Positions 1 through 8,116 of a stretch of 18,227 bases of DNA are shown one piece after another. Within the stretch, counting starts at the first letter, position 1. The number at the start of each line of letters is the position of its first letter. Source of the stretch: Bacteroidales bacterium (lineage in GTDB: Bacteria; Bacteroidota; Bacteroidia; Bacteroidales; VadinHA17); NCBI GenBank assembly GCA_025455535.1, contig JALOMM010000002.1, forward strand, positions 1 to 18,227. Reading direction: 5' to 3'. The notes under the pieces are model-generated. The model ran no database searches and had not been told where the DNA came from. It saw only the letters and a program-made list of their open reading frames with translations. A program made the position numbers and the translations under genes.

Positions 1-650
1 AGGTTGACCGATCTCTCCTTATCCTCATAATAGATCATTATGCGGCAGGTATCTTTCAGAAAGTTGATCGGGCCAATCTCGACCTTTTTGATATCCTCAA
101 TGCCCGTGCGTTCACGAAGGTCAGCAAGCATCTCTTCACGTTTATCGGGGGTAATGAGGTTTATCTTTTCATACACAATTGATTTTGAGGAGATATGTCT
201 CAGCAGCCATACCTTCTCAAGTCCAAGCACAATAAGGAAAAGAGCCACGTTTGCAAAAAGGATCTCTGCGATGCCGGTCACGGCCGTCAGCGCATTTATC
301 ACTGAGATTCCAATGACAAGAAAGAGGTAGGTCATTTCCCTGATCGGCATGGGATTGGTCCTGTACCTTATTATACCGAATATCGCGAACAGTCCCAGGG
401 CGAATCCGATCTGCAGGCTTACGCTCTCAAGGAGATAACAGAGAAGGAATACGACACTCGAGATGAGGATGTACGTGAAGAGATAATCCTTTCTTCTGGT
501 TGAGGTATAGTAGAGCCAGCGCACCAGGAGGAGCACTGATACCATGTTTATCCCGAAACGCAATATCAGTTCAGGCATGGCCTGCATATTAAATAACTCC
601 GTTGTCGATGCTACGCTGAGGTTAAGCAGAACCATTCCTGTCATATTCAT
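1..650 (-). CDS. DUF4956 family membrane protein (C-terminus cut by window edge)
   Basis: The reading frame is open from the ATG at 650 to the first base of the window, giving about 216 residues without a stop, so the C-terminus lies outside. The N-terminal half is strongly hydrophobic, with about four membrane segments. The middle carries FAIFGIIRYRTNPMPIREMTY, the kind of conserved loop I associate with DUF4956 proteins, followed by a soluble C-terminal domain (VYEKINLITPDKREEMLADL onwards). In Bacteroidota and other bacteria DUF4956 genes often sit next to VTC-domain polyphosphate polymerase genes, as here; their molecular role is not settled. The start overlaps the end of the VTC gene by 29 bp, suggesting translational coupling. 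ATG codons at 644 and 635 are in-frame alternatives. The protein itself appears intact although its VTC partner is broken. Confidence 0.8.
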   Translation of the reverse strand, partial: MNMTGMVLLNLSVASTTELFNMQAMPELILRFGINMVSVLLLVRWLYYTSTRRKDYLFTYILISSVVFLLCYLLESVSLQIGFALGLFAIFGIIRYRTNPMPIREMTYLFLVIGISVINALTAVTGIAEILFANVALFLIVLGLEKVWLLRHISSKSIVYEKINLITPDKREEMLADLRERTGIEDIKKVEIGPINFLKDTCRIMIYYEDKERSVN

Positions 651-1292
651 TACTGATCTTGTTTAAGAGTAGTATTTTTGGTTTTATATTGTTCTTTTTT
701 GGGATGTTATTCAGCAGTGCCATTCCGGTGCAGTACTTGCTGAAACCTGTGCTTCGCACCCCCATGCTTTTCAGTTTCTGATAGAATAGTGACATGACAT
801 TTGATCTATCCCTTTTTATCTCAGCGATGGCCAGAAAGGGCATTTCAACGGCACCTCCCCTGAAATTATGCCAGGAAAGGTTATAATCAACAGTAATTCT
901 CTCCTCATCAGTCAGGTTCACCAGGGTAATCCTGGTAAACCCGGTGTTAATGACCGGCTTCAGCGAAGCAGCATCTGCAGATACCAGTTCCTGAAGAAAA
1001 CTGCGCGACTGTTCATCTTCCTGAGGATCAGCCTCGTCACTTCTTATACGGGTCTTTGAGGTCCTTCCCTTGTTTGATTTCTCCTTTACCTCGAGGAAAG
1101 TCAGGCCGTTAGTCTCATAAGTCCTCATTCTTACCTTATACCTGGTAAGTTTGCCTGTGACATGCTGGTTATAGAAAAGCAGTGAGGGTGTGTCAAAATA
1201 GACTGTCTTGTAGTTGAACTCTCTCTGACCTTATCCTCCAGGCTTACCGGGTCAAACCGGGCTATAATATCAGATTGATGGTCTTTAACCAT
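622..1292 (-). pseudogene. VTC-domain polyphosphate polymerase, broken by an internal frame-changing deletion
   Basis: The 3' part (about 1221 to 622) encodes a good VTC-domain C-terminal region: NYKTVYFDTPS, then GKLTRYKVRMRTY, FLEVKEKSNKGRTSKTRIR, SRITLVN-like ITLVNLTDEERITVDYNLSW, a conserved AEIK segment and SKYCTGMALLN. VTC domains make polyphosphate from ATP inside a tunnel of basic residues. The natural start is probably the ATG at 1292, which begins MVKDHQSDIIARFDPVSLED, the usual N-terminus of these proteins. That start is in a different frame from the rest, and the frame of the rest meets a TAA just upstream, near 1233. Between the LED segment and NYKTVYFDT roughly 40-50 residues expected in the family are missing, including the RTDTKF-type basic strand. 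The join lies in an AGAGAGAG tract. A truncated 168-residue product from the ATG at 1128 could be made but should not be catalytic. An assembly error is possible. Confidence 0.75.
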
Positions 1293-1307
1293 TGTTTAAA
1301 AATCATG

Positions 1308-1315
1308 CAAATATA
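1308..1315 (-). promoter_or_regulatory. Bacteroidota-type -7 promoter element TATATTTG
   Basis: Read on the minus strand this is TATATTTG, a match to the Bacteroidota -7 consensus TAnnTTTG. It lies 15 bp before the ATG at 1292 of the VTC pseudogene. No clear -33 TTTG is seen at the usual spacing. It would drive the VTC/DUF4956 pair, with a very short leader. Confidence 0.4.
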
Positions 1316-1368
1316 ACTGACTTTCCACTATTCTGGCCAGATGGCTGAACCCTGCCGGGAATCTTATC

Positions 1369-2910
1369 CTATTCATCGAGTGACACAAACCTCCATCGGG
1401 GGGTTGATGATCTGAGGTGCTCCTTTTTAATTATTTCATTGACCTTCCGGATGATTTCCGGGTGTTGGTCAGCGATATTATGTGTCTCCTGCGGATCAGA
1501 AATTATGTTATAGAGCTCAAATTCCGTGTTCCCTGCATGCATCTCTTTACGGATCGCCTTCATGTCACCTATTATTACAGCCTGTTGTCCACCGTACTCG
1601 GGGAACTCCCAGTAAAGATATTCATGGCTTCCCTGCTTTTTGCCTACCAGTTCAGGAAGAAAACTTAAGCCGTCAATGCTGTCAGGCGGATCAATACCTG
1701 CCGCCTCGCACAGTGTTGGCATGACATCCCAGAAGGCAGACATATGTTCTGATGTGCTTCCGGGTTTTATCTTCCCGGGCCAAAGGGCAATCATAGGCAC
1801 TCTGAGGCCTCCTTCATTTAAAGAGCCTTTTGTATAGCCGCGTTCGCTGCGGAAAGGGTGAGCGCTTGCGAACCACGGAGAATCCGTTCCTGCATTGTAC
1901 GCCGGGCCGTTGTCACTCGAGAAAATGATCAGGGTGTTTTCATAAATCCCCAGTTCCTTCAGGTGGTCAATGAGCCGGCCTACCTGCTCGTCAAGGTATG
2001 AAACCATGGCTGCATAGGTTGCTCTCGGATACCTGACAGGGAAATATCCCTCACCGCCGGTGTAAGGTTCTTCGTCTCCGAATTTACGGACATAATGTTC
2101 AACCCATCTCTCCGGGGCCTGCAGTGGCAGGTGGGGAACAGGGGTCGCCCAGTAAAGGAAGAACTTTTCGTTGCTGTTCGCATCGATAAATGAGATCATC
2201 TCATCAAACATCAGGTCAGGAGCATAATGGGCCAGTCTGAATTTTTCATAGCCAGACGGGTCATACGGATCAGCTCCGGGGTCCAGCCCGGTATGCGGGG
2301 CAAGAGTGTCATTTCCGGTATATATCCTGGCCTGGTTCCTGTAGAGGTGTACAGGGTAATATGTATGTGCCTGTCTCTGGCAGTTATATCCGAAGAAGAA
2401 ATCAAAGCCCTGTTTGTTTGGTATCCCTTCTGTGTGAGGAGCGCCTAGGCCCCATTTACCAACTGCGCCGGTAGCATATCCGTTTGCCTTGAGCAGGCCG
2501 GCTATGGTGACGGTGCCGCTCTCCAGGGGACGCTGCCCCTCAAGTGTAGAGTCTGCCAGCATCGCCCTGTAGTTCCATACCTCTCCCCTCTCCGCCCATT
2601 CGTCATTGCCTCTGACCTGTGAGTGTCCCGTATGCAGACCTGTCAGAAGAACGCACCGTGACGGCGCACTGACGGCAGAGCCTGAATAGTGCCTGGTGAA
2701 ACGCATCCCGTTCTCAGCCATACGGTCTATGTTCGGCGTTTCAATCCTTGTCTGTCCGTAAGGGCCGGTGTCACCGTAGCCAAGATCGTCAGCCAGAATG
2801 AATATGATATTGGGTCTTTCCGGATCAGCGACCGTGCAGCAGGTGGTGAGTGCACTAACTAAGGCACTGTTGAACAGGACTACAGCTGTTTTCAACTGGT
2901 CAGAATGCAT
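1369..2910 (-). CDS. Sulfatase, S1 family, Ser-type (arylsulfatase A-like), exported
   Basis: This is a sulfuric ester hydrolase of the alkaline phosphatase superfamily, about 513 residues. The N-terminus has a hydrophobic signal segment ending near ALTTCC, followed by the metal-binding motif PNIIFILADDLGYGD. The formylglycine motif is S-A-P-S-R (Ser at about residue 81 of this start), so it is the Ser-type that needs the anaerobic radical-SAM maturase anSME. GKWGLG, NKQGFDFFFGY and SSDNGP follow, and the C-terminus has the usual ELYNIISDPQETHNIAD. Such enzymes remove sulfate from algal or host glycans in the periplasm. I prefer the ATG at 2910, which overlaps the upstream DUF4870 gene by 11 bp; a TTG at 2937 is the only longer in-frame start. 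Two Cys at the signal end could make it a lipoprotein, but the preceding LTT is a poor lipobox. No maturase or other glycan genes lie nearby, so the substrate is unknown. Confidence 0.93.
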   Translation of the reverse strand: MHSDQLKTAVVLFNSALVSALTTCCTVADPERPNIIFILADDLGYGDTGPYGQTRIETPNIDRMAENGMRFTRHYSGSAVSAPSRCVLLTGLHTGHSQVRGNDEWAERGEVWNYRAMLADSTLEGQRPLESGTVTIAGLLKANGYATGAVGKWGLGAPHTEGIPNKQGFDFFFGYNCQRQAHTYYPVHLYRNQARIYTGNDTLAPHTGLDPGADPYDPSGYEKFRLAHYAPDLMFDEMISFIDANSNEKFFLYWATPVPHLPLQAPERWVEHYVRKFGDEEPYTGGEGYFPVRYPRATYAAMVSYLDEQVGRLIDHLKELGIYENTLIIFSSDNGPAYNAGTDSPWFASAHPFRSERGYTKGSLNEGGLRVPMIALWPGKIKPGSTSEHMSAFWDVMPTLCEAAGIDPPDSIDGLSFLPELVGKKQGSHEYLYWEFPEYGGQQAVIIGDMKAIRKEMHAGNTEFELYNIISDPQETHNIADQHPEIIRKVNEIIKKEHLRSSTPRWRFVSLDE

Positions 2911-3211
2911 TAAACCATGCCTGAAACTGTTCACCAACCCAGGGAACAGGCTTCATTTCGCCCTGAATAGACCAGATCAGGCTCATCAGCCAGAAGACAA
3001 AAAGGATAATAATTCCTACTACCCATATTATCTGACCGAGAATAGGAATTAAATTGAGGAAACTAAGTCCTATCCCAAAAATGATTATTCCAAGATTCTG
3101 CCTGATATAATAACTCGCATATTCCTCTTTGTTGCTCATATTTACAATCAGTGCTATCAGCCATCCGATACCGAAGAGATGCGATACTATGGCTTTCATT
3201 TTTGCGTCCAT
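2900..3211 (-). CDS. DUF4870 / Tic20-like small membrane protein
   Basis: This protein of 103 residues is made mostly of three hydrophobic segments (about residues 8-25, 40-62 and 63-85). The sequence SHLFGIGWLIALIVN, then YYIRQNLGIIIFGIG and a C-terminal GEMKPVPWVG, fits the DUF4870/Tic20-like proteins common in Bacteroidota. Their function is not established; the fold resembles the chloroplast import component Tic20, but that says little about role. The ATG at 3211 is preceded by a TAATTTTG promoter element. Its TGA overlaps the ATG of the sulfatase, so the two are probably co-transcribed. I see no functional reason for the pairing. Confidence 0.85.
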   Translation of the reverse strand: MDAKMKAIVSHLFGIGWLIALIVNMSNKEEYASYYIRQNLGIIIFGIGLSFLNLIPILGQIIWVVGIIILFVFWLMSLIWSIQGEMKPVPWVGEQFQAWFNAF

Positions 3212-3234
3212 TGAGTTTTGTTTTAAGGTTATCC

Positions 3235-3242
3235 CAAAATTA
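3235..3242 (-). promoter_or_regulatory. Bacteroidota-type -7 promoter element TAATTTTG
   Basis: On the minus strand this reads TAATTTTG, matching TAnnTTTG, 23 bp before the ATG at 3211 of the DUF4870 gene. It should drive the DUF4870-sulfatase pair. A canonical -33 TTTG is not evident. Confidence 0.45.
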
Positions 3243-3286
3243 GGAATTATTAACCGGTAAATTCATGTCACAGTCATTCTCTTTGC

Positions 3287-3294
3287 TATTTTTG
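3287..3294 (+). promoter_or_regulatory. Bacteroidota-type -7 promoter element TATTTTTG
   Basis: TATTTTTG matches TAnnTTTG and lies 22 bp before the ATG at 3317 of the EamA transporter gene. It faces away from the minus-strand element at 3235-3242, forming a divergent promoter region of about 105 bp. Confidence 0.45.
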
Positions 3295-3316
3295 TGCCCT
3301 GACATTTTTAACCTGA

Positions 3317-4219
3317 ATGGAATATATAACCAGTCATCTGGGGGAATTTGCCGCTCTGGCAGTGGCGGTTTTCTGGACAATCACTGCACTGGCGTTTGAA
3401 TCTGCAAGCCGCAAGATAGGTTCACTGACAGTCAACATCATGAGGCTGGTGTTGGCTTTTCTATTTATCGGACTGTTCACACTCTTCAGCCGCGGCCACT
3501 TTCTGCCTGTCGATGCCTCCCGTCATAACTGGATCTGGCTGGCTGTCTCCGGAATAATAGGTCTTGTCCTGGGCGATTACTATCTTTTCAGGTCATACGC
3601 TCTGATAGGTTCCAGGTTTGCCATGCTGATAATGACGCTTGTTCCTCCCCTGGCAGCCTTCTTCGGATACATTATCCTTGGAGAATCGCTCGAGGTGATA
3701 CAACTGACAGGTATGGCCGTGGTCATTTCAGGTATCATCATGGCCATCTTCAACAGGCCGGTAAAAGGCGAAAGGCTTTCCATCAAGATTGCTCCTGCAG
3801 GAGTGGTATTTGCATTTATAGGTGCCTTCGGTCAGGCACTGGGGCTGGTGCTGAGCAAATATGGCATGGAAGGCTACGATCCGTTTGCCTCGACACATAT
3901 AAGGGTCATCGCGGGTGTAGCAGGTTATTCACTGATAATCACTCTTATGAGACGCTGGCGCCAGGCAGGGGAATCACTCCGGAACACGCCGGCGATGAAA
4001 GCTCTCGCGCTGGGAGCATTTTTCGGTCCGTTCCTCGGCATCTCATTCTCACTGCTCTCGGTAAGACACACTGAGACAGGGATAGCATCAACGATTATGT
4101 CTATCGTGCCGATTTTGATCATTGCACCCTCAGTCTGGCTTAACAAGGAGAAGATCACTGCAGCCGAGGTGACAGGCGCAGTAATAAGCGTCGCAGGTAT
4201 CGCTCTTTTCTTTATCTGA
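3317..4219 (+). CDS. EamA/DMT-family inner-membrane transporter
   Basis: A 300-residue, strongly hydrophobic protein with about ten membrane segments arranged as two EamA repeats (roughly residues 10-145 and 158-299). The typical end of the first repeat is visible as LGESLEVIQLTGMAVVISGI, and the same pattern recurs at the C-terminus (NKEKITAAEVTGAVISVAGI). Length and topology fit drug/metabolite transporter proteins, which export or exchange amino acids, nucleosides or other metabolites; the substrate cannot be told from sequence. It is a single gene with its own promoter, and its stop lies six bases from the stop of the convergent MATE gene. I see no terminator between them. Confidence 0.92.
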   Translation: MEYITSHLGEFAALAVAVFWTITALAFESASRKIGSLTVNIMRLVLAFLFIGLFTLFSRGHFLPVDASRHNWIWLAVSGIIGLVLGDYYLFRSYALIGSRFAMLIMTLVPPLAAFFGYIILGESLEVIQLTGMAVVISGIIMAIFNRPVKGERLSIKIAPAGVVFAFIGAFGQALGLVLSKYGMEGYDPFASTHIRVIAGVAGYSLIITLMRRWRQAGESLRNTPAMKALALGAFFGPFLGISFSLLSVRHTETGIASTIMSIVPILIIAPSVWLNKEKITAAEVTGAVISVAGIALFFI

Positions 4220-4225
4220 TTGAGG

Positions 4226-5635
4226 TCACACTTTTCTGAGCTTCCATTTTCCCCTTCTGAAAACCAGCCAGGCTGTCACTGTCAGCAGTGTCTCGCTGAA
4301 TACAATGGCATAATATACGCCGAACTGATCCAGTCCGAGCGGTAATGCCAGGAGCCACGCGAGAGGTATCTCGACCATCCAGAACACAAAAAGGAATATT
4401 TTTGTAGGGGTAAAGGTGTCGCCTGCACCGTTAATAGCGCCTATCATTACCATCCCCAGAGCGTATGAGACGAATCCTGCACTTACAATGCGGAGGGCAG
4501 GTATCCCCTCAGCAATGACATCCGGGTCATCAATAAAGAACCGGATGAATGGTTCAGGCCAAAGGACAAGAATAAGGCCTATGAGCCCCATAAGGACGGA
4601 GTTTACCCAGCCTGCCTGCCATGCGGCTTTTTCTGCCCTGTCAGGTTTCCCTGCCCCAAGATTCTGACCCACAAGCGTCGATGATGCATTACTTATACCT
4701 GCTGAGGGCAGCAGTGCAAAGATCACAATACGGATTGCGATAGTATACCCCGCAATGGCCGTGCTTCCGAACACGGATATAATTCTCACCATGAATATCC
4801 AGCTTGTGGTGCCGATGAGATTTTGTCCTATGCCTCCCAGTGCAAGCCTGAAAAGCTTGACAATAATAACCGGATCAGGCACCAGATGTCTTAAACGGAG
4901 CTTCACCCTTTTATGCCCCCGGAAGAGTATTATTAACTGCCACACTACGGCAACGCCTCTTCCTGTAGCTGTTGCAACAGCGGCACCTTCTATGCCCATC
5001 TCCGGGAATGGTCCCCAACCGAAAATGAGGCAGGGATCAAGAATGATATTCAGGATGTTGCCCAGCCAGAGTACTTTCATTGCCGTAGCCGCATCACCTG
5101 AACTTCTGAATACGCTGTTGATGATGAATAGCAGCATTATGACGGTGTTGGTGCCGAACATAATCGCGGTATACCCTGACAGTTCGCTTACCATAGTAGA
5201 TGAGGCTCCCATCAGGGAGAGGATTTCACCTGCAAAATGGTACCCCGCTACTGCCAGCACTGATGAGACAAGTATACCTGCAACTATTGCCTGGAAAGCT
5301 GTACGTGAGGCCTGCTCAGGGTCCTTCTCTCCAATTCTTCTTGACACCAGCGATGTAGTGGCAGTGGCCAGCCCCATACCTATGGCATAGATGATGGTTA
5401 TTACTGATTCGGTGAGGCCTACCGTGGCAACGGCTTCAGTACCCAGGCGGGAGACGAAGAAGATGTCAACCACGGCAAAGACCGACTCCATGAGCATCTC
5501 AAGTACCATCGGCACTGAGAGGAGAATAATGGCTCTCTGAAGCGGTATCTCGGTAAAATCCTGGTCACTTCCTTTTAATGATGCCAGAAGATCCCTGAAA
5601 AGCTCCCTGATTCTATTTTTCTTTAAAAAATACAC
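4226..5635 (-). CDS. MATE-family multidrug/Na+ antiporter
   Basis: This 469-residue protein has about twelve membrane segments in two six-helix halves. It begins with a short cytoplasmic stretch and then IPLQRAIILLSVPMVLEMLMESVFAVVDIFFVSRLG, the standard N-terminal MATE helix 1 region. LVGQNLGAGKPDRAEKAAW in the second half matches the conserved repeat element. MATE proteins export cationic compounds using Na+ or H+ gradients. The start is a GTG at 5635 whose first base is the last base of the TAG stop of the upstream GH18 gene (TAGTG), so translation is probably coupled. No earlier in-frame start is sensible, and the next Met lies inside helix 1. The cargo is unknown. Confidence 0.93.
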   Translation of the reverse strand: MYFLKKNRIRELFRDLLASLKGSDQDFTEIPLQRAIILLSVPMVLEMLMESVFAVVDIFFVSRLGTEAVATVGLTESVITIIYAIGMGLATATTSLVSRRIGEKDPEQASRTAFQAIVAGILVSSVLAVAGYHFAGEILSLMGASSTMVSELSGYTAIMFGTNTVIMLLFIINSVFRSSGDAATAMKVLWLGNILNIILDPCLIFGWGPFPEMGIEGAAVATATGRGVAVVWQLIILFRGHKRVKLRLRHLVPDPVIIVKLFRLALGGIGQNLIGTTSWIFMVRIISVFGSTAIAGYTIAIRIVIFALLPSAGISNASSTLVGQNLGAGKPDRAEKAAWQAGWVNSVLMGLIGLILVLWPEPFIRFFIDDPDVIAEGIPALRIVSAGFVSYALGMVMIGAINGAGDTFTPTKIFLFVFWMVEIPLAWLLALPLGLDQFGVYYAIVFSETLLTVTAWLVFRRGKWKLRKV

Positions 5636-6789
5636 TAATTGCTCTTTTCACCTCTTAATCCGCTGACCACGATTTCCAGCAGTTTGCCATCCGGGTCTTC
5701 GGCGTATTCCCAGAACATCACTCCTGCCAGACCCATGTCTTTAACCCATTTCATTTTCGCAGCGAGAGAGATCTCATCGTCATAGGAAATGAATACGGAA
5801 TCTCTTTCATTCCAGAGAAACGGCGAACAGGCAGAGGAATCATATATCCTGACGAAAGCAGTATCTGCGATGGCTTTCATGACGTCGATATAAGGGATAA
5901 ACTGTCCTGTTGTCCTCGCTTCACGGTAGAGCCCGTTGTTGACCGGCTCCGCACCACGCCATATACGTCCGTAGAACGGAACACCGATATTCAGTTTTGA
6001 AGGGCTCACCCCTGCCTCAAGATGCATTGTGACACTTCTCTCGGTGGCATCGCCGAAGGGTGAATCCCACTCTGACAAAAACAGATTTGAGTGATGCCCT
6101 GTCTGCGAGGTCAGTCCGTTGTGAAGGTCATAGCTCATAATATTAATAAAGTCAAGATATTGCGATGCCTCCCCAAGCCTTGTGTTGGCTATGTATGCAG
6201 AATCTCCTCCGGTAGCAATGGTAAGAAGATAGGGCATTTCCCTTCGCTGCTCCCTTGCAAGTGAGTCGATATGTACCCTGACAGCTTCAAGCAGGAGGGT
6301 GAAGTTCTCAATGTCTTCAGGTCTGTGTATGTTGCCTGCACCCACCTGGTTGGGATATTCCCAGTCGAGATCAATACCGTCAATCCCTGTTGCAAGGATG
6401 AACTCAGCCGCGCTTTTTGCAAAGCTGGTACGGGATGAGTCGGTGAGAGCGGCATCGGAAAAATTCCCGGACCATCCCCATCCTCCAACGGAGACAAGGA
6501 CTCTGAGGTCGGGATTAACCTTTTTGAGGTCGTTTAGTTTCCTGATATCGTCTATGTTCCTCCCTGTATCATCTATCCGTGCGGTATCAAACGATACCCT
6601 TCCGTCAATGATATTTGCAAATGCGTAGTTAATATGTGTGAGTTTCGTGGCATCAATTTTCGATATGTCGAAACCCCTGTAGCCCGCTACATATCCCACG
6701 ATCATATACTCTTTTACCGCTTCCTGTCTGCCGCAGGAACAAAGACACAGTAAGCCGGCAGCAAGCACAGTTAAACCTGCAATTCTCAT
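5635..6789 (-). CDS. GH18 family glycoside hydrolase, putative lipoprotein (chitinase-like)
   Basis: About 384 residues from the ATG at 6789. That start has GGGAT just upstream and yields a clean lipoprotein signal (MRIAGLTVLAAGLLCLCSC, lipidated Cys near residue 19); the longer version would need a TTG at 6819. The mature protein is a GH18 barrel. YVAGYRGFDISKIDATKLTHINYAFAN opens it, SVGGWGWSGNF is the SxGG strand, and DGIDLDWEYP carries the complete DxxDxDxE catalytic motif with the acid Glu at about residue 144. MSYDL and GVMFWEYAEDPDGKLL close the barrel. It should hydrolyse beta-1,4-linked GlcNAc polymers such as chitin or its oligomers by substrate-assisted catalysis at the cell surface or in the periplasm. 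No carbohydrate-binding module is visible. It is the first gene of a pair with the MATE exporter. Confidence 0.93.
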   Translation of the reverse strand: MRIAGLTVLAAGLLCLCSCGRQEAVKEYMIVGYVAGYRGFDISKIDATKLTHINYAFANIIDGRVSFDTARIDDTGRNIDDIRKLNDLKKVNPDLRVLVSVGGWGWSGNFSDAALTDSSRTSFAKSAAEFILATGIDGIDLDWEYPNQVGAGNIHRPEDIENFTLLLEAVRVHIDSLAREQRREMPYLLTIATGGDSAYIANTRLGEASQYLDFINIMSYDLHNGLTSQTGHHSNLFLSEWDSPFGDATERSVTMHLEAGVSPSKLNIGVPFYGRIWRGAEPVNNGLYREARTTGQFIPYIDVMKAIADTAFVRIYDSSACSPFLWNERDSVFISYDDEISLAAKMKWVKDMGLAGVMFWEYAEDPDGKLLEIVVSGLRGEKSN

Positions 6790-6885
6790 TTTTATCCCTA
6801 TGATTGGTTCAGATGGCAATTTATAAAAGTTTGTACAATAAAATTACAGTCCCGCCTCAAGGTAATATCGGGTTTCTTTATCCGT

Positions 6886-6893
6886 TATATTTG
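6886..6893 (+). promoter_or_regulatory. Bacteroidota-type -7 promoter element TATATTTG
   Basis: TATATTTG matches TAnnTTTG and ends 23 bp before the ATG at 6917 of the GH130 gene, similar to the spacing of the two elements at 3235 and 3287. No canonical -33 TTTG is seen. Confidence 0.5.
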
Positions 6894-6916
6894 AGCAATA
6901 ATTCAAGGCTTTTAAA

Positions 6917-8116
6917 ATGAAGAGAGAAGAATTTGATGCAAGGGTTGAACTGCTTTTTAAGGAGCATAAACAGCTTATTGACCGTCAGAATATCAAGCAG
7001 TCAGGTGGAAACGGAATATATGACAGGTATCTTTATCCTGTCCTGACCCGTGACCACACTCCGCTGTTCTGGAGGTATGACCTTGATTACAACACCAACC
7101 CCCACCTGATGACACGGCTGGGGATCAACACAACCTTCAACGCAGGGGCAATTAAGCTAAACGGCAAATACTGTCTGGCGGTCAGGACGGAGGGATTCGA
7201 TGTCAAGTCATTCTTCGCTGTGGCAGAGAGCCCTAACGGAATTGATCAGTGGAGGTTTCGTGATCATCCTATTGTGATGCCGGTGACTGGTGATCCTGAA
7301 ATGAATGTTTATGACATCAGGCTGACACAGCATGAGGATGGATGGATCTATGGACTGTTCTGTGCAGAGCGGAAAGACCTCAGCAAGCCTGATGACTCGT
7401 CTGCCGCTCTGGCAAGCTGCGGCATTGCACGAACCAGGGACCTTGACAGGTGGGAAAGGCTTGATGACCTTGTCTCAACAGCTGCGCAGCAGAGGAACTG
7501 TGTCCTTCATCCCGAATTCGTAAAAGGAAGGTACATGATCTATACGAGACCCCAATCCGGATTCATCGAGACCGGAGACAGCGGCATCAGTGCAGGTTTC
7601 TGCGACAGCATGGAGCATGCCGTCCTTGGCGAGGAGATACTTGTTGATGCAAGAAAATACCATACCGTCAGAGAGGTCAAGAACGGACAGGGACCTTCCC
7701 CTCTGAAGACCGAACACGGATGGATACACCTGGCGCATGGTGTGAGGCGGACAGCGGCAGGACTCAGGTACACCCTTTATCTCTTTCTTACGGCTCTGGA
7801 TGAGCCCTGGAGAGTGATCAGAAGACCTTCAGGACATTTCATCGAACCCCTTGATGAAGAGCGTGTCGGTGATGTGTCAAATGTGGTCTTCAGTAACGGC
7901 TGGATAGCCGATGATGATGGCACAGTATTTGTTTACTATGCTTCTTCAGATACAAGAATGCACGTGGCTGCCACAACAATGGAAAAACTGATTGATTATG
8001 TACTGAATACTCCCGAGGATGCGGGACGTACTCAACTGTGTGCTGCACAGAGGGATCAGATGATTGAAAAAAATCTGAAAATTCTTTCCCTGAAGTATCC
8101 GAATATCAAATTTTGA
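6917..8116 (+). CDS. GH130 family glycoside phosphorylase, probably 4-O-beta-D-mannosyl-D-glucose phosphorylase
   Basis: A 399-residue protein with the five-bladed propeller sequence signature of GH130. GGNGIYDRYLYPVLTRDHTP, RLGINTTFNAGAI, AESPNGI, GDPEMNVYDIRL, FCAERKD, PEFVKGRYMIYTRPQSGFIE and YYASSDTRMHVA match what I recall of the GH130 subfamily 1 enzymes such as Bacteroides fragilis mannosylglucose phosphorylase. The Asp in VYDIRL (residue 133) corresponds to the family's catalytic proton donor. The reaction would be phosphorolysis of 4-O-beta-mannosyl-glucose to mannose 1-phosphate and glucose in the cytoplasm, the last step of beta-mannan use. It lacks a signal peptide, as expected. 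The usual partners (mannobiose 2-epimerase, mannanase, sugar transporter) are absent here, so the gene stands alone. Exact disaccharide specificity is inferred. Confidence 0.9.
   Translation: MKREEFDARVELLFKEHKQLIDRQNIKQSGGNGIYDRYLYPVLTRDHTPLFWRYDLDYNTNPHLMTRLGINTTFNAGAIKLNGKYCLAVRTEGFDVKSFFAVAESPNGIDQWRFRDHPIVMPVTGDPEMNVYDIRLTQHEDGWIYGLFCAERKDLSKPDDSSAALASCGIARTRDLDRWERLDDLVSTAAQQRNCVLHPEFVKGRYMIYTRPQSGFIETGDSGISAGFCDSMEHAVLGEEILVDARKYHTVREVKNGQGPSPLKTEHGWIHLAHGVRRTAAGLRYTLYLFLTALDEPWRVIRRPSGHFIEPLDEERVGDVSNVVFSNGWIADDDGTVFVYYASSDTRMHVAATTMEKLIDYVLNTPEDAGRTQLCAAQRDQMIEKNLKILSLKYPNIKF

Noticed and set aside
1129..1292. Programmed frameshift joining the two parts of the VTC gene
   Set aside because: A frameshift alone would still leave about 40-50 conserved residues missing, so a deletion is the simpler reading.
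2911..2937. TTG start at 2937 for the sulfatase
   Set aside because: The ATG at 2910 gives a compact signal peptide and less overlap with the upstream gene.
4755..5390. A 211-codon open frame on the plus strand
   Set aside because: It is antisense to the MATE gene, has no recognisable domain, and mirrors the codon use of the opposite strand.
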